DNA of 64,000 nt from Sialis fuliginosa (Eukaryota > Arthropoda > Insecta > Megaloptera > Sialidae), in contig OY540810.1 of assembly GCA_961205875.1 (NCBI GenBank), positions 35,402,001-35,466,000 on the forward strand, read 5' to 3'. Both the position numbers and the translations under genes were made by a program. Shown here one piece after another: positions 22,475-35,720 of this stretch (position 1 is its first letter; each line of letters opens with the position of its first letter). The notes beneath the pieces were generated by a model. The model was not told the origin of the DNA. It saw nothing but the letters and a program-made list of their open reading frames with translations, and did not search any database.

Positions 22475-25400
22475 ATTATTTATTTTTTGATATAATGAAT
22501 AATATAATATGTATATAAATTGATTTTTAATTTACATTATTTTTTGATCAGAAATAGTAATTATTTTACCTTGTTTTTCTATCAACAAAATCTTTGACAG
22601 AAATATTCGAGTTTTGCATGGATTGAAATTAAGAGTGCCACGTTCTACACGTTTTAAAGTATCATTAACTGGCTGTATTGCCCATATTTGTAAACAGAAA
22701 TTAAACATTCATATTTTTGAAAAATTAAATATTAATTTTTGCTTAACTTTTGTAAATCATTTATTAATGCTTTTACTTTTAGAGTTATTTATGACTTTTA
22801 AAAAGAAAATATATAAGCATATTGACAATAGCTTTATTTAGTGATAATGAATGCACAATGTACTTAAATACTTAAGTATTATGATTAATTGGAAAATTGA
22901 GAGTAATACGCCATCTATCAATCAAAAGTGGCATTAATTGCTTATAGTTAGCAAAATCTATTTTTTTAAACATATTTTTAACTGTACGTTTGAATTGTGT
23001 GTTTATTTTAAAATATATAAAAATATAGTTATTTTGTGGAGTTAGTCACATTGACATATGAATATCATAAAATTAAAAATAATTATAAAAATAAATTGTC
23101 ATGAATGTTAATGTTTTAAAGACAAATTGAACATTTAAGTAAGACCGGCCAAAATGTAAATATAAAAAAAAAAATTAAAAATAATGAGGTCAGTTTTTGC
23201 GAAGATGATTAAAAAAAAATACCTACATATTTCAAATAATAAATTATATAGACTTTAATCAATACGTTTTGATATATATTCTGACACCACAAAAAGAAAA
23301 CTTAAATAAAACCTCTTCGGTCTTTAATCAAAACAAAAAATCATTACCTTGGTTAATAACGTCATTCGAAAAAGAAAAACATTTCAGTTCATGTTTATTT
23401 TTTATCAACTCTCTTCATAAAAAAATTATATAGTTAATATAATATGTATCTATATTAATTACAGAATAATATATCGTAATACAAAATATTAAAACTGTTT
23501 AATTAAATAAAAATATGGTTAAATTAAACTGAATAAAATTATATGCATCGTTGATTAGAAAACTGTTAAATATACCTCCTAAAGTAAAAAAAAAACCGTA
23601 AAGTTTTAATATATTGTGTAATACTGTATTATTGCATTTTAAGTTCGAATCCATTAATTTTAGGATATTTCTTAATACTAATTAGTTCAATTTCAACATA
23701 GAGGAATATTTGTGATTGATCTAGCTAACAATAAGTAAAAAGAAACTTTAAATGTTATTTCACAATTTTTAGTTTATTTAATTTCTATCAACAACATTTT
23801 AATTTTTTTACTAACTCAAAGGACATTTTTTATCACTCATATTATTTAAAAAGCACTTATAAATGTAAATTTAGTAAAATTAGTTTAGTTATTTCACAAT
23901 TTTTAGTTTATTTAATTTCTATCAACATTTTAATTTTTTTACTAGCTCAAAGGACATTTTTTATCACTCATATTATTAAAAAAGCACTTATAAATGTAAA
24001 ATTAATTATTTTCGAATATATCCACATAAAATACATTTTGTACTCTCTATTTTTTTACTTGTATTAGACTAAGAGCACATGCGTTAAATTATATATACTT
24101 AGATAACATATATAATAGGTATAAGATTTAAATTACTAGGCATAAGAGAGGATAAAGCCGGCGACGGGCAGTATACGGGAGGGGGTGTCAAAATGATGTA
24201 GAAGAGCTTGATGAGGATTAAAAAGTGATATGAGGACTTAAAACAAGGTCTTCATACACTGCAGGAGGGCGAAAAAGTAATATTTTTAAGGGGCGTCAAA
24301 ATTGAACTTATAACGGAAAAAGGGAATTCAATTGAACTCAATTATATTCAGTTAGTATAAGGATCTTACCTTTAAGTTATTTTATAATTAAAATCTTTCA
24401 CAAGAACATTTTTATGGAAACTAAATATTCTTCTCGAGTCTATTTTTTATTAAAAATTACTTATCCTTTCCTATAGACTGTAGAGGTCATTTTATGTTGC
24501 AAATTTTGTTTTCTCAACTGGAAATCAACTCTTCTGACAGCTCTTATTTGTTTGTCTTATTTCATGTTTTTTCGAGTTAATTATAATGTCAGGCAACACA
24601 GAGACACAAGATAAGATCGACCCAATCGTTGCAGGTAACGAAACCCTAAATTTAAATATAAAAATGGATAACTTTATAAAAAATGATTGACCGATAAAAG
24701 GACCAAAACTAAAAACAGTAAGTGGTCAATGTTTTTGAAACAAATGAAGCCAGTACCAATTCACTCGGTCTTATACAATTTTTAAGTTATAAATGTCCAG
24801 TTTATTATATAAATGACAGCCCACTGACCATTCTAATCAATGGTATGGTTTTTATCAATGACCTTGTGTATATCATAAAATGCTTATACATTTTTTACCA
24901 CACTTAAAAATCCCGAACAAATTCATAATAATTTGACATTTCGCAGAAAGCGCTAGCTTAGCTTTTGCTCTATATAGAGCACTTTCTTTATAATATTCAA
25001 CAGAAGTGTTTTTAATTTGCTTGTTACTTCACGTTAAGACAATCTTGTTTTATATATAACGAAAACAATATTTTCTAATATACGATTACGAATACCAAGT
25101 ATATTATTGTTTTCGTCCGACAATATTGCTTTAAAGAGAAACAGTAATTATCTGGATTATTATTATTATTTCTGGATACATACATGTTTAAGTAAAAATA
25201 ATGCATAAAGAATATATGTAATATACATATCTATATTTATTAATAAAACAAAACTACAAAGAAATAATAATGACGAGGATGCAGTTTTTGTCTGCCAACT
25301 TGCTCCTATTCCAACAGCTCAGTGAACAAAAAACAACAACTATACACATACCAATAAAACAACCAAATTACATGGTAATTTATAATATAGAAAATGACAG

Positions 25401-26648
25401 CGATTTGACGAATACATTTTATTTTATTAACAAAGAATTCTGCCTGGCTGAGCTTTTAGTTTCATCATTTGTTTGTTTATTCATCATTAATATTTTATTA
25501 TGAAGTACTTACGTTTCGAAAAGTCTTACTTTTGTGATCAACTTTGTTATGTAAAACATAAATTACAAATGCATTTATACATATTATTAAAATATTATAT
25601 ATCAATTAATATGTTAATACTACAAGTTGTTGACTTTTTGAAAAATATCAAAGTATATACATTAATATACATATTTATAGCAATTACGATGTAATACAGA
25701 CAATATGAAGTTAATTATTTACAATTTTAAACAAAAGAAATTAAAACCAATATCAGATTTCTGTGTATACGCTCCTGACTATGGATAAATTTATTTGTAA
25801 TCCAGTCGTCAGACAATTTCGTATAGAAAAAAATGACGGTGTATTTTTTTTCAAGAAATTGGTAGATTCTGATGTATAGAACATAGCGATAACTCCCCCC
25901 CCCCTTCATAGGGGGTGGGGAGCATAACTTTCTAGGGGCTTACAAAGCTATCTAAAATCATACTGAAACTGTCAGTTTTAGAATAAAATAGGTTTTATAA
26001 TTCTTAAAGCTGATAAAATTTCGAACAAAATAGTGTTTTTAAAAATTATATACCATAAATAGTTATTGAAATAGAGCCCGCAAAAAAATCATTTAGCGAC
26101 GTCGAGCTTGGAAACCACGCCTAAAATGTAGTTTAATACGTCTTTCGTTGAATTTTTAAATTATACTACAGATAACAGTGCCCTAAATAATGCATTATAT
26201 CTAATGTCGCTATCTTTAAAAATGTTTGAGTCATAAGCACTAAAAATTCTAGGTATTAAAAATATTCAAGGAAGTGGGATTGTAATTAACTACAATTCAT
26301 AAATCAAAAGTAAAGAGAGCATGTTGTTTATTTTTTAAAGTTTATTTGACCTCAGTATTAAACTGTTTAATATCTGCATTATTTAATATCACATTTACGA
26401 TATACACTATCGGTTAAAATTAGCAGAATGCATTTGCAATAAATCGTATAATTCTGTTAACAATTGTGATAATATAAAAAAGTTGTTACTCTTTGGGATT
26501 TGCCACGAAACCAGTCATGATTTCTGGGAAGATTCAAATAATTGTTTCAATTTTTAACAAAAGTACGATACATTGAAAAACTATCCCACTAATTTTGATT
26601 TTTGACCGTATTACATAGAATCATATATAAATACAAGAATACATGACT
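22475..26648. other. intergenic AT-rich DNA with repeat fragments
   Basis: No gene is supported. Recognisable pieces are the direct repeat at 23754-24002, a short ORF at 24586-24690 with a possible donor after GTTGCAG (not convincing), a fragment at about 24945-25020 sharing AGCTTAGCTTTTGCTCT with the TTAA-flanked MITE at 43185-43269, and a small hairpin at 25060-25107 (ACGAAAACAATAT with its reverse complement). A C-run near 25890-25905 and a GC-richer patch at 24155-24190 are unexplained. Confidence 0.4.
23754..24002. repeat. two-copy direct repeat, period 134 bp
   Basis: A unit starting GTTATTTCACAATTTTTAGT at 23754 recurs at 23888 and runs through CAAAGGACATTTTTTATCAC to GCACTTATAAATGTAAA in both copies, with only small differences (one missing CAA, one A/G change). 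It is a recent tandem duplication of non-coding DNA. Confidence 0.85.
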
Positions 26649-26823
26649 CATGGTCGTAATCAGGCAGGTGTAACAGGTGCATTGACACAAGTGCACCTGT
26701 TACATCGGAGGGAGAAGGAGAGTTAAAATTTTATTTAAAATATACATAAGTTTCATTTTATTTTGAATTTTCTACACTATGCATCAATAGGTATAGAGGA
26801 AAAAAAATCTAGTTACGACCCTG
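26649..26823. mobile_element. hAT-like MITE, about 175 bp
   Basis: The left end CATGGTCGTAATCAG and right end CTAGTTACGACCCTG are inverted matches (consensus CAGGGTCGTAACTAG). The flanking octamers (ACATGACT and ATTTTACT) match only in part, so the target duplication is uncertain. The interior has a palindromic GGTGTAACAGGTGCATTG / AAGTGCACCTGTTACA. The same CTAGTTACGACCCTG end appears alone at about 42330. Confidence 0.6.
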
Positions 26824-27514
26824 ATTTTACTTATAAAGTAGTGAAAACGGTTAACTTTATAAGATCATAACCGATATCAATAATAGATGTAAATTAGTTT
26901 TTCCATATATATATTAGCAATATTAATTTAATAGTAAACGATATTTTTTTCTGAAAACTACTTTCATAATCATGTAAATGCTCCTATATCTGAGAAGAAA
27001 CAAGTTGCTTAGGTTTTTTTCGACAGCTTATTCATTCAGTAAAATGAAATTATACAGAGTGAGTCAAATTAATGGACATTAGGAGCAGGGTATTTTTAGT
27101 AACATTGGAAATGGGTTTTAATAATAACGAATAATTTCAAACCTTTGCTGAAAAACAACACCATTTTTTCAAAAAATCAGTAATTGTATACTCAATTATT
27201 TAAAAAGTAATTGAATAACAAATATGAAAAGTAATTAATATGTGGCATTTTTGTTGTTTTCGCAATCAGTCAGTACCTGCAAAATCCTATTGTGTATGCC
27301 TTGACCGTTCTTTTTAATAATGATTGAGGATTAATTTCCACAATTATAATATTTTTTATATAATTACCAATTAATATCATTACACATTTATATATTATTA
27401 TTTATTATATATTATATATTATAGGGTGCAAAATGATTTCAGTTTTGATTATGACAGTTTAGTAATTAGGTCACTGTGAGAACTCTATAGATTTTGTTAT
27501 AGTTATTAAGTACT

Positions 27515-28350
27515 AGCGGACTTGCCCGCGGTTTCGCTCGCGTTGTATAATTCTTTTATGTTGACAGCACAAATAATATTTTAAGGCATGTTTTTTATTT
27601 TTTTTACTTTATATTCATTATATATAAAAAATAGTAAATATCTCAGCTTCTATACGAGATAGGGGGTTGTTTTTTCCTCTTAAACTCACTCTTCAGAAGT
27701 ATTTTTCCTACCGAATAACAAGGGATGAAATATTATTTTTTTTTATTCATTACCTATATACAAAATCGTAAATATCTCGGATCTTATTTAAAAATTGCAA
27801 AAACCGACCCCCTGTGTACCCCTGCCATTAGGGGTTAAATGTTAATTTTTTTTACCTTTATAACTTAAGCAGCCATTCAGATAAAGATATCAAAAACCCT
27901 CCCCCTGTCTACCCCCGTTATTAGGGATGGAATGACGAAATTTTTATTTTTATTTATTATTATTTTATTCGAATTTACATTAATATCATACATAGTTATG
28001 TAGATAAATATATAAAAATTGAACACCCCTCCTCCCAACTCTTAGGGGTTGAATTTTCGAAAATGCTAGTTGTCTTGTAGACTGTACACAAGCAAACAAA
28101 ATTTCTCAAAAAAACTTTTCCACCCCTTTGTTAAATTTTGGGAAATGCTGAAATACGTGTTTCATTATTTATTTTAAGTTTCAAGTAAATTCGACCCAAA
28201 AAATATGTTTTCCAAACAAACTTCTACATCCCCTTTTATCCTCGTAGGGGTTAAATTTTTAAAAATCCTTTCTTTGTGGGTGCTTGCATTATCAAAGGAA
28301 GACAGCACTAAAATTTCACGTTTCTAGGTCCGGGGATTTGGGCTGTGCGT
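27515..28350. mobile_element. degraded non-LTR (LINE-like) retroelement fragment
   Basis: The stretch begins TAGCGGACTTGCCCGCGGTTTCGCTCGCG and contains spaced, similar blocks in which an AAATATCTCGG-like word is followed by a run of C and then GGGGTTAAATTTT-like words. It ends near ACGTTTCTAGGTCCGGGG. This is the 3' region of a repeat widespread in insects, and a related copy is at 8837-9400. No reverse transcriptase frame is left. Confidence 0.5.
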
Positions 28351-28535
28351 TGATGATTGAGGAGTGAACGATTAAGGACAAAAAATGATGATAATATAAA
28401 ATAATTATTAAAGAAGAAAAATAAGATAATTATTTCTTTCATTAATTATACCCATGCTAAATAATTATCTGATAAATATCAAAGCTTATAATTAGCTTGA
28501 TAATTTCGCATTCTGTCTTTTTATTGTTTTTAAAT

Positions 28536-28816
28536 AGTAGACGTTCCAAACTGTGAATAAATAAATGATAGCTGTATAAATTTATAAATATATTGAATTA
28601 ACGACGCCGTTCTCACATTTTGATCTTTATTAATAACCTGACGATGATTCTGCGAACCGAAAGCTTGCACGAATACTTATTGCTCTAATAAATTTGACGT
28701 TTAAACAATTAATTTGTTTTTATTAAATATATAGTATAAAGGGGCTTTGAGGAGTGGAAGTTCGCACTATAGAAGGTACCATGTCCAACCTGGTTCACAA
28801 TATAGAACATCCACTG
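28536..28816. mobile_element. second element with GTAGACGTTCC ends
   Basis: The left end AGTAGACGTTCCAAACTGTG and the right end (reverse complement AGTGGATGTTCTATATTGTG) match the family at 8778-9475. Inside, about 28605-28690 carries ACGATGATTCTGCGAACCGA and AAGCTTGCACG, which resembles the tail of Penelope-like or LTR retroelements, probably a nested insertion. Confidence 0.5.
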
Positions 28817-28939
28817 TAAACTCGTATAAATTAACATCACTTCAATAAAGAATAACAATAAGTGCACTTCAATTGCATGCGTGCATTCACATATAAATAT
28901 GTACATACACACATGCAAATATATATTAACATACACACA

Positions 28940-29166
28940 CACAAGCACACGTTGGCGTACAGAGCGCACGCGAAGCTAGCACCGTATAAAGAACGGTACA
29001 GTCACGTTTCCGTTCGCATATCTCGTGCAACATCCATGCCGGTAACAACAGTGTTTGTGTAAAATGTGCATGGACACAATCTGTGTAATGAACACTACCA
29101 GATTTGTTATTGTTTATTTTGTTGTGCACTAAATGAGAAAGTTCGCAGTGTTTGTGTTAATATAAA
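28940..29166 (+). promoter_or_regulatory. candidate non-coding first exon and promoter, donor at 29167
   Basis: A GC- and CpG-richer stretch (CACGTTGGCGTACAGAGCGC near 28950) ends at a good donor, GTAAGG. It holds short upstream ORFs (for example one starting at about 29063 and closing at about 29131), none reaching the donor in frame, so it reads as 5' UTR. A CA microsatellite precedes it at about 28933-28944. It could serve the same downstream gene as the coding first-exon candidates further right. Confidence 0.35.
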
Positions 29167-30166
29167 GTAAGGTTAATTTTGAGTAGTTTTTTAAATATTT
29201 TTTTTATTTGATAAATTTTACAAAATATTTAATTTAGGTATAATTAATTTTAAAGCGCGCAATATTTTATATACTTTGCATTAAATATATTGTATTTGAG
29301 CAATAACTAAACATAAAGTGTGACATTAAAAATAATTTTTTGAGCAATAACATTTTCCGTTTTGGGCATTAAAATTTATTATTATACTTAATTTTCTTTT
29401 ATATTATAACTTTTTTTGAGGGGAGGATGTTCCATTCTTTGTAACCTGTGAATGTTACATTCTTCCTAACCGAACAAAAACTAAAAAATCCATAACTAAT
29501 CAACTCAATTTCGCCTCAATAGATTGCCCTAACCAAGGACAGTTAATTTGTATTTTATTAGAACATCAACATCACCTAATACTCATTTGGTCATTGTAGG
29601 GAACAATTATTTTTTTTATGTGTCATTTTATTTCTTTAATGAACAAAATGTATTTTCTTAACGCTAATTTATATTAACTATTGCAAAAACACAAAAAATA
29701 CTGTTCAATATTGTTTACAAATGCTATAATAGTTAATTTAAGCGTTTAATTTGTTCCCTTAATTTTGTTCATAATTTGTATAAATTAACAATTTTAATTT
29801 TCATTAAATAATACCAAAAAAAATTTCACATTCAAAGTTTTGTAATATTATTAACCATTGTTTTTTAACAAAAAAAATTTTTTTTAAACCAATTACTTTT
29901 GAAATAAATGTCAAAGATTTATTAAGTAAACAAACACTCTTTTAGAGAAACTACATCCTAACGGGTTTTCATAAATAAAAACGAAAAATATCAACTTGAA
30001 GTAGTTAAACAAGAAGTTGGTTTATAAACAAACGTGTATTTAAAAATAAAACTGTTATATAACCTAGTTATGTAGAATTGTTAAATTAGGACCCAGTGAA
30101 ATGCAATTAAATAAATGTATACAAAAACAAACATTTTAATTAATGTTAAATAGTGATCGGGTATAA

Positions 30167-30172
30167 TATAAA
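30167..30172 (+). promoter_or_regulatory. candidate TATA box upstream of 30211
   Basis: TATAAA within GGTATAATATAAACC, followed by GC-richer GGGGCAGGAGAG, lies 39 bases before the ATG of the candidate exon at 30211. A start site about 30 bases downstream would leave a leader of roughly 15 bases, which is short. Confidence 0.35.
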
Positions 30173-30210
30173 CCGGGGCAGGAGAGATAATTTACTGTTA
30201 TATAATTAAG

Positions 30211-30285
30211 ATGGCAAATTCTTCTAGTGAGAATAGCACAGCATTTAAGTTTTTGTACAGGATATTTAACAACCTTAATCACGAG
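30211..30285 (+). CDS. candidate first coding exon, 25 codons, phase-0 donor
   Basis: An ATG at 30211 opens 25 codons (start MANSSSENSTAF, end FNNLNHE) and ends exactly at GAG followed by GTAAGT at 30286. The peptide is polar and Ser/Asn-rich, then amphipathic (KFLYRIFNNL), with no signal peptide. A TATA-like box lies just upstream. No second exon was found, so the gene must continue with a long intron, probably beyond the window. Chance ATG-to-donor arrangements do occur in AT-rich DNA. The good donor, the promoter motif and the composition shift make this the best of the five candidates. Confidence 0.45.
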
Positions 30286-31775
30286 GTAAGTGTACTGTTT
30301 TAATGATTTATCTAAATAACTATATGTACTATGTACGCATGTTATTGTAGTTTTCTTATTTATTCAAAGTGACAGTTTGTTTAGAGAAGAATTAATACAA
30401 TCAATATTTAATAAGAGTCTGTACGATAGGTTTCTTTTTTCTTTTCAAAAAAAGATAAAAAATGGATTAATTATATGAAGACATATTATATGTATAGATC
30501 ATTTTTTCATAAATAATAAAGGTTCCCATACAAAATCAATGTATATTAATGCACATTAAAATTGGCTGAAAATGAAATATGATATCAATTTGGAAAACCT
30601 GTAAGGACAAACGTTATTTCTTCAGTTTCTTACATCGTGAAAAAAAATTATTTTTTTTCTCATTTCTTGTTCGTTTAAATCAATTAAGAACAACGTTATT
30701 GCATTTTGTACTATTAATACACAGATTTATGAAGGAATATATTTTTTTAATTATCAAGTACAATGTTACATTATTCTGAAGCACACAGACATATTTGAGT
30801 TGTTATAAACAGGGAAAATCATGTTCTTAGAAAACTATATTATTTTTTACTAGAATAGAGATATAAATTCCACAAAATAATACATTTAAATATTCAGAAA
30901 ATTAAACAGTTTCAGATTTCTTGTTATTCATCTGCTACATGGAATTTTTATAGATATAATGCATAATACAAACTTATAATAATTTAACAAAAGAATTAAT
31001 GGGAAAATCCGGTAATATTTAAAACAGTTTTTTTTATTTTATTAATTGTATAGTCTTGTAATTATCCCACAACGTTAAAAAAATCAATGCAACCAAAGTA
31101 GGTACACCAATTAATGAAAATTATATCTGACACCTCATACAAAAATTACCTGAAAGGTGAACGGTTGATATATTTTGCATACAATTAAAATAGGTACCTA
31201 AATATGCAACTTTATAAAAAATGACATATTCTTTTTTTCTGTTAACCCTCGCTCTCATTAACCATGACAAGTTACACTGGAATGATTTAAAAATAATTTA
31301 TATTTAAATAAACAAAACAGCGAATACCTATATCATATATATGTAGATCCAATCTAAATAATCTATTTCTGCAATAACCAAAACATGCAGATATCATACA
31401 TTATTTATCTTAATTTAAACGTAAATATTTTCAAACAACAGGTAAGATTCCCTCTCCTCCCGGACGCACCACTGTACCTAAATAGTTTTAGATATGTTTC
31501 AACTTAAGAAGACATGAAAATCGTTAAAGTCTGATGTGCGCTCTATGAAAAATACAGCAATCAAAGTAAAAAAAATGTAAAAATATAAAATTCTGATCGT
31601 TAGAGCTATCAATAAGTTAAGGATTTATTTTCTTGTGTTCTTAAAAACCACGTATCTTCATATTTCCTATAAAAAAACGAAACCAATATCATATATATTT
31701 TGAAATAAAAGATCATCTGAGGCCGATTTAGGCCGTTATAATCACTTTTTCTTTAAGATAGAATATAATATAAGG

Positions 31776-32280
31776 GACTGGCACCAGTCTCGGACACTTG
31801 TTTCATTAAATGTACTAAATTATAAATATTTGAATATTTACTGCCATTACTGAATCATAATCTATAGACACTTAACTCTAAAACAGCTTAATTTGATGAC
31901 AATCGTCCAATGGGTGTCAAAATGGTGGACTTTTAAACTAATTATTAGTGTAATTTATTTATTAATTATTATATTATTATAACATCTGCCTAACATTGTT
32001 TCAAATTTTACGATACCTCATTTTATTACTTTTGTGTTGTAATATTTATCATGTTGTAATAATTAGCAAGTGTCCATCACTGGGGGCCCATTACTGATTT
32101 ATCTTTGTCCATTACTGGGGAAAAACATAAACAAAATAAAAAGCTATAATTTAAAAAAATAATAATAATTTGATTAAATAAAGAATAAAGTGGTACTTGT
32201 TTTATTAGTAACATGAAGTCATGAAAATTACAAAAAAGAAGCCCACCAATCCCAAAAAACAGTATACCTTGCTCTTTAAT
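31776..32280. mobile_element. second copy of the GGCACCAGTCTT-ended element, inverted and truncated
   Basis: The left end GGACTGGCACCAGTCTCGGA and the following TACTAAATTATAAATATT match the reverse complement of the right side of the copy at 18480-19010. The last 80 bases (AACAGTATACCTTGCTCTTT) match the reverse complement of its left side, but the terminal repeat itself is missing, so the copy is broken at that end. Confidence 0.7.
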
Positions 32281-33090
32281 ATAAATACGAGTATATAAAG
32301 GGTGTTAAAATTGATCAATTCTCTATTATATACGCATCTAGCTTACAATATAAATTATGTTTTCTCATTTTTCAATTTTATTACATATGAGTTTTTTTTT
32401 AAATATTACCTCCATATACAATTACAAATCAAATTAAACTATAAAGAGAAATATTTTTTTGACAATCATTTGTAATTTATTATGTAATATTTAACACATG
32501 TAACAAACGGTCAATATTGCAAATTTTATTATTAACAGACAATAGTGACTTTAGGCGTAAGTTACGTAGATATCCTAGAGCCTCACGAACGGTTCCAGAA
32601 CAACAACGTGAAATAATACTGCTAATAATCATAAAGTCATTAAACTCAAAAGTCAACAAAAAACAAATATAAATTATGAACTTATAAAACCAAATACATA
32701 ACACTTTCAATTTATTTAAATGTATTATATGTAGGAAATTGTGCTCGTGCTGTAAACATTTAACGTATTAAAGTGATTAAGCCCGTTGGGCACCTGACAT
32801 AATAATATTTGTGTGATTACTTTCTTTAAAACTACAAAATTTCTAATGGCGCATTTACACCAAATAGACTATACAAACACGTTAAAATAAACATAGATTT
32901 TTAAATACGAATTGTTTTAAAACCACCATTTTTGTTTTTTGTCTATTTGATGTAAAGCAAGCATACAGAAAACAATTTAATTTTTTTTCTTCCCAGAGAA
33001 GTGTAGGGTGATAAGAAAAGTTTGAAAATTAATGATGCTACTGAAAATTATATTACTGGAAAAACGGAGAAACTGTGGTTTCTTAGTCAC

Positions 33091-33299
33091 TTAAACTAAA
33101 AATATACACCTTAACCACAATTGCAGTTGATTGGTCAGAATCATTGAAGCAAGATAAGCCCTTTATGTATAAATATAAGGTTTGACCAAGACTGTATCAG
33201 TCTAGAACTGTTAGACTCCTGATCAGGACTTCTTGTGAAGTCGAAGCACGTGTTGAGTGACATTGTTTATTGTGGTTAAGGTATATACTTTTAGTTTAA
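33091..33299. mobile_element. 209-bp element with inverted ends TTAAACTAAAAATATACACC
   Basis: The left end TTAAACTAAAAATATACACC continues to TTAACCACAAT and is mirrored at the right end (ATTGTGGTTAAGG ... TTTTAGTTTAA). The centre includes CTGATCAGGACTTCTTGTGA and GTCGAAGCACGTG, words seen near the ends of Penelope-like elements and some LTR retroelements. The class is not settled. Confidence 0.55.
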
Positions 33300-34356
33300 G
33301 TAAGATTTGTAAATATTCTTTACTCGAATATCAAATCCATCAACAATACAAATCTGAAAATTAAAAAAAACTATATTATTATCATTTAATACAAATTTTA
33401 ATCAGGCGCATAAATATAGTTAAATATAAGTATACAAGAAAGGGGGGAGATCGCATTTTTAAATTTACCTAGGGCCTCTCACAACCTATAACCGTCTCTG
33501 TAAAGTACATGCAATAAATATATCGGTTATATGAACTATAATAACTTTCTTGCGATTTCTATTTTTAAACATTTATTATCTCATTCGTGAAATTTATAGG
33601 TGCCAAAAAACTTGTATAGAAATTCATAATGTGAAATTTGCTTCTATACTTTCGTTTATTTTATGCAATTTAATTGTTTATATGTGCAACGTATAAATCA
33701 AGATTTCTTCTTCATTTCGTAAACTAAATAATTAGATATTTTTTGTTGTCTTATACATAACATACATAATGTTTAATCTTATGAAGCAAATGTCATGAAT
33801 AGAGAGAAAAATTAATTATTAACTAATATAATAATTATTTATTTTCACTGCCAATTTTATTTTAAAAAAAAAATAATAAGTTTTTATTAGATAAATAAGT
33901 ACTTGATTATATTTAAACATTCCTGTTTAGAATTTTATTGTATGTATATATTATAAATTAGTATTTATTTCCCATTAGAAAGAAAAAAATCAAAATGATA
34001 TAATTTTATTAATGCACTTAAAGAGATGCGGTTATGTTCCAGACTCGTTTTGCTGACTAAGCGTTGACGCCAGTTATAACCGTTGTTTTCATTTCCCGGT
34101 TGTCTCTTTTTCACACAAGAGAACACATACATATATGTAGTAGAGGAGATTGGTGTCAATTATTTTCCCTTATATATTCTATAAGTTCATCTTACATGCA
34201 ATAATTAAATAATATATAATATAATATAATTAAATAAATATAAAATGTAAATAAATTATCACACATATGTATATTTTATACAGGTGAATAAAAAGTATTG
34301 AACATATGTAATATTTAATTTATAATAAAATATTTTGTAGAATAATATATTGGCTT

Positions 34357-34483
34357 ATTATTTGCCACAACTTGAATATCTCAAATTTTTTATGTGACGC
34401 CAAACTTTACCATCTTTTATTATTTTTAAATTCATATATCTGAAATTTGGCTTTTCTAAAAAATGAGTTGCGTGGCAAATAAT
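34357..34483. mobile_element. small MITE, 127 bp
   Basis: ATTATTTGCCACAACT at the left end is mirrored by GAGTTGCGTGGCAAATAAT at the right. The interior also pairs in part (CTCAAATTTTTT against AAATTTGG-type words). Non-coding. Confidence 0.5.
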
Positions 34484-35538
34484 TAATCAATAGTTAATAA
34501 ATTGCTATTGAAAATATCGAAAAAAAGCAACCTATGAGATAAAAAATAGCTAAATTGATTCAATGGCACAGTTTCCATACTTTCCTGGCTACAGCCTCTA
34601 TATTTTATCTTTGTCAGGCCATGGGCCCCGTCAAATTCCCGCTATTCCTCTAGGCTAATGCAACCCTGTTTAACAACGAATTAGAGATGTTTGAAAAGAT
34701 ATTAAGACACTTCCACTTCTTAAAGTCCACCTGATACAACCGCATGCGAATTTATACGAGTATGTTATACCCCTTGAATCAGTTTGAGATTTTGATATGT
34801 TGTTCGAGTATATTCAATGAATATTATGAAAAAATGGTGATTTCCCTCCGAGTACAACATAGTGTTGTCTTAGTTTTTAATTTTTTTTTTGATTTACTAT
34901 GTACAGAGGATCATAATAAAATTACCTCTGATAAGTACCTCTATAATATATAAATATAAATCCAAAAAAAAAATTTTTTTTCGAAAACTATAAATTTTTG
35001 GATGCTTATATTTGATCAGACTGAAAGTTACATAAAATATGATTTCCAAAAAAAATCAACCAAATCTATACAAAGGCATGTTTTGTATGTTTACCCGGCT
35101 ATCATTATTTACATATAAAAATAAAACAATGTTGCCAACTGACACTAGTTTGCCTTAGTGCAGAGTGCGCACGTAGGAATTACTTACTCTTGGTCATTGT
35201 CCTAAATGCGTGGGTACCGGTTCAACCGATGTCTGATGTACTATGTGGAGCAAATTTATTCTTTGTGAAATTATATTCATTAAAAATATATCAGCCAATG
35301 TATTAACTAGGTATCTACTTTGTTTAATATGTAAATTAAAACATTATTCATAAACGAAATCGAATAGTCACGTATACATGTATTTTTGAAACCAAATTGT
35401 ATCATCAATGCAGATATTGACTTTTTAATTTCACAAAATAAATTATTTTTTTCGTGCTATACTTACAAAAAAATAGGTGATTTTTTTCAATACACAATTT
35501 TATTTTATAAAAAAATATAAAAAACTCTTTTTTTTAAT

Positions 35539-35720
35539 AATTTGCCTTTTGAGACCTACTAAAAAGCAGAAAATAAAATGATTTTGTTCATACTAGAAGA
35601 GTTAACAAATGTATGAATAAAATCAACTTTTTTTAAAATGCAATATTTAGTACGAAAAGAGTCTAACCGAATTTTATTTTCTGTTTTTCAGTCGGTTTTA
35701 AAAGGCAAATTATTTTTTTT
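35539..35720. repeat. inverted repeat, about 180 bp
   Basis: ATAATTTGCCTTTTGAGACC plus AGCAGAAAATAAAAT at the left is mirrored by ATTTTATTTTCTGTTTTTCAG and TTTTAAAAGGCAAATTATT at the right. It is a foldback remnant in otherwise simple A/T sequence. Confidence 0.55.

Noticed and set aside
24586..24690. short frame beginning MSGNTETQDKIDPIVAG with a possible donor inside
   Set aside because: Only 34 codons, with a mediocre donor (GTAACG, phase 1), no promoter motif, and no partner exon, so it could not be supported as a first exon.
28709..29129. several overlapping frames on both strands near 28.7-29.1 kb
   Set aside because: They translate a CA microsatellite and a promoter-like GC-rich island; none has protein-like features.
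32480..32710. reverse-strand frame of 76 codons
   Set aside because: Most of it is low-complexity Phe/Ile translation of A/T runs, and no splice-linked neighbour or family motif was found.
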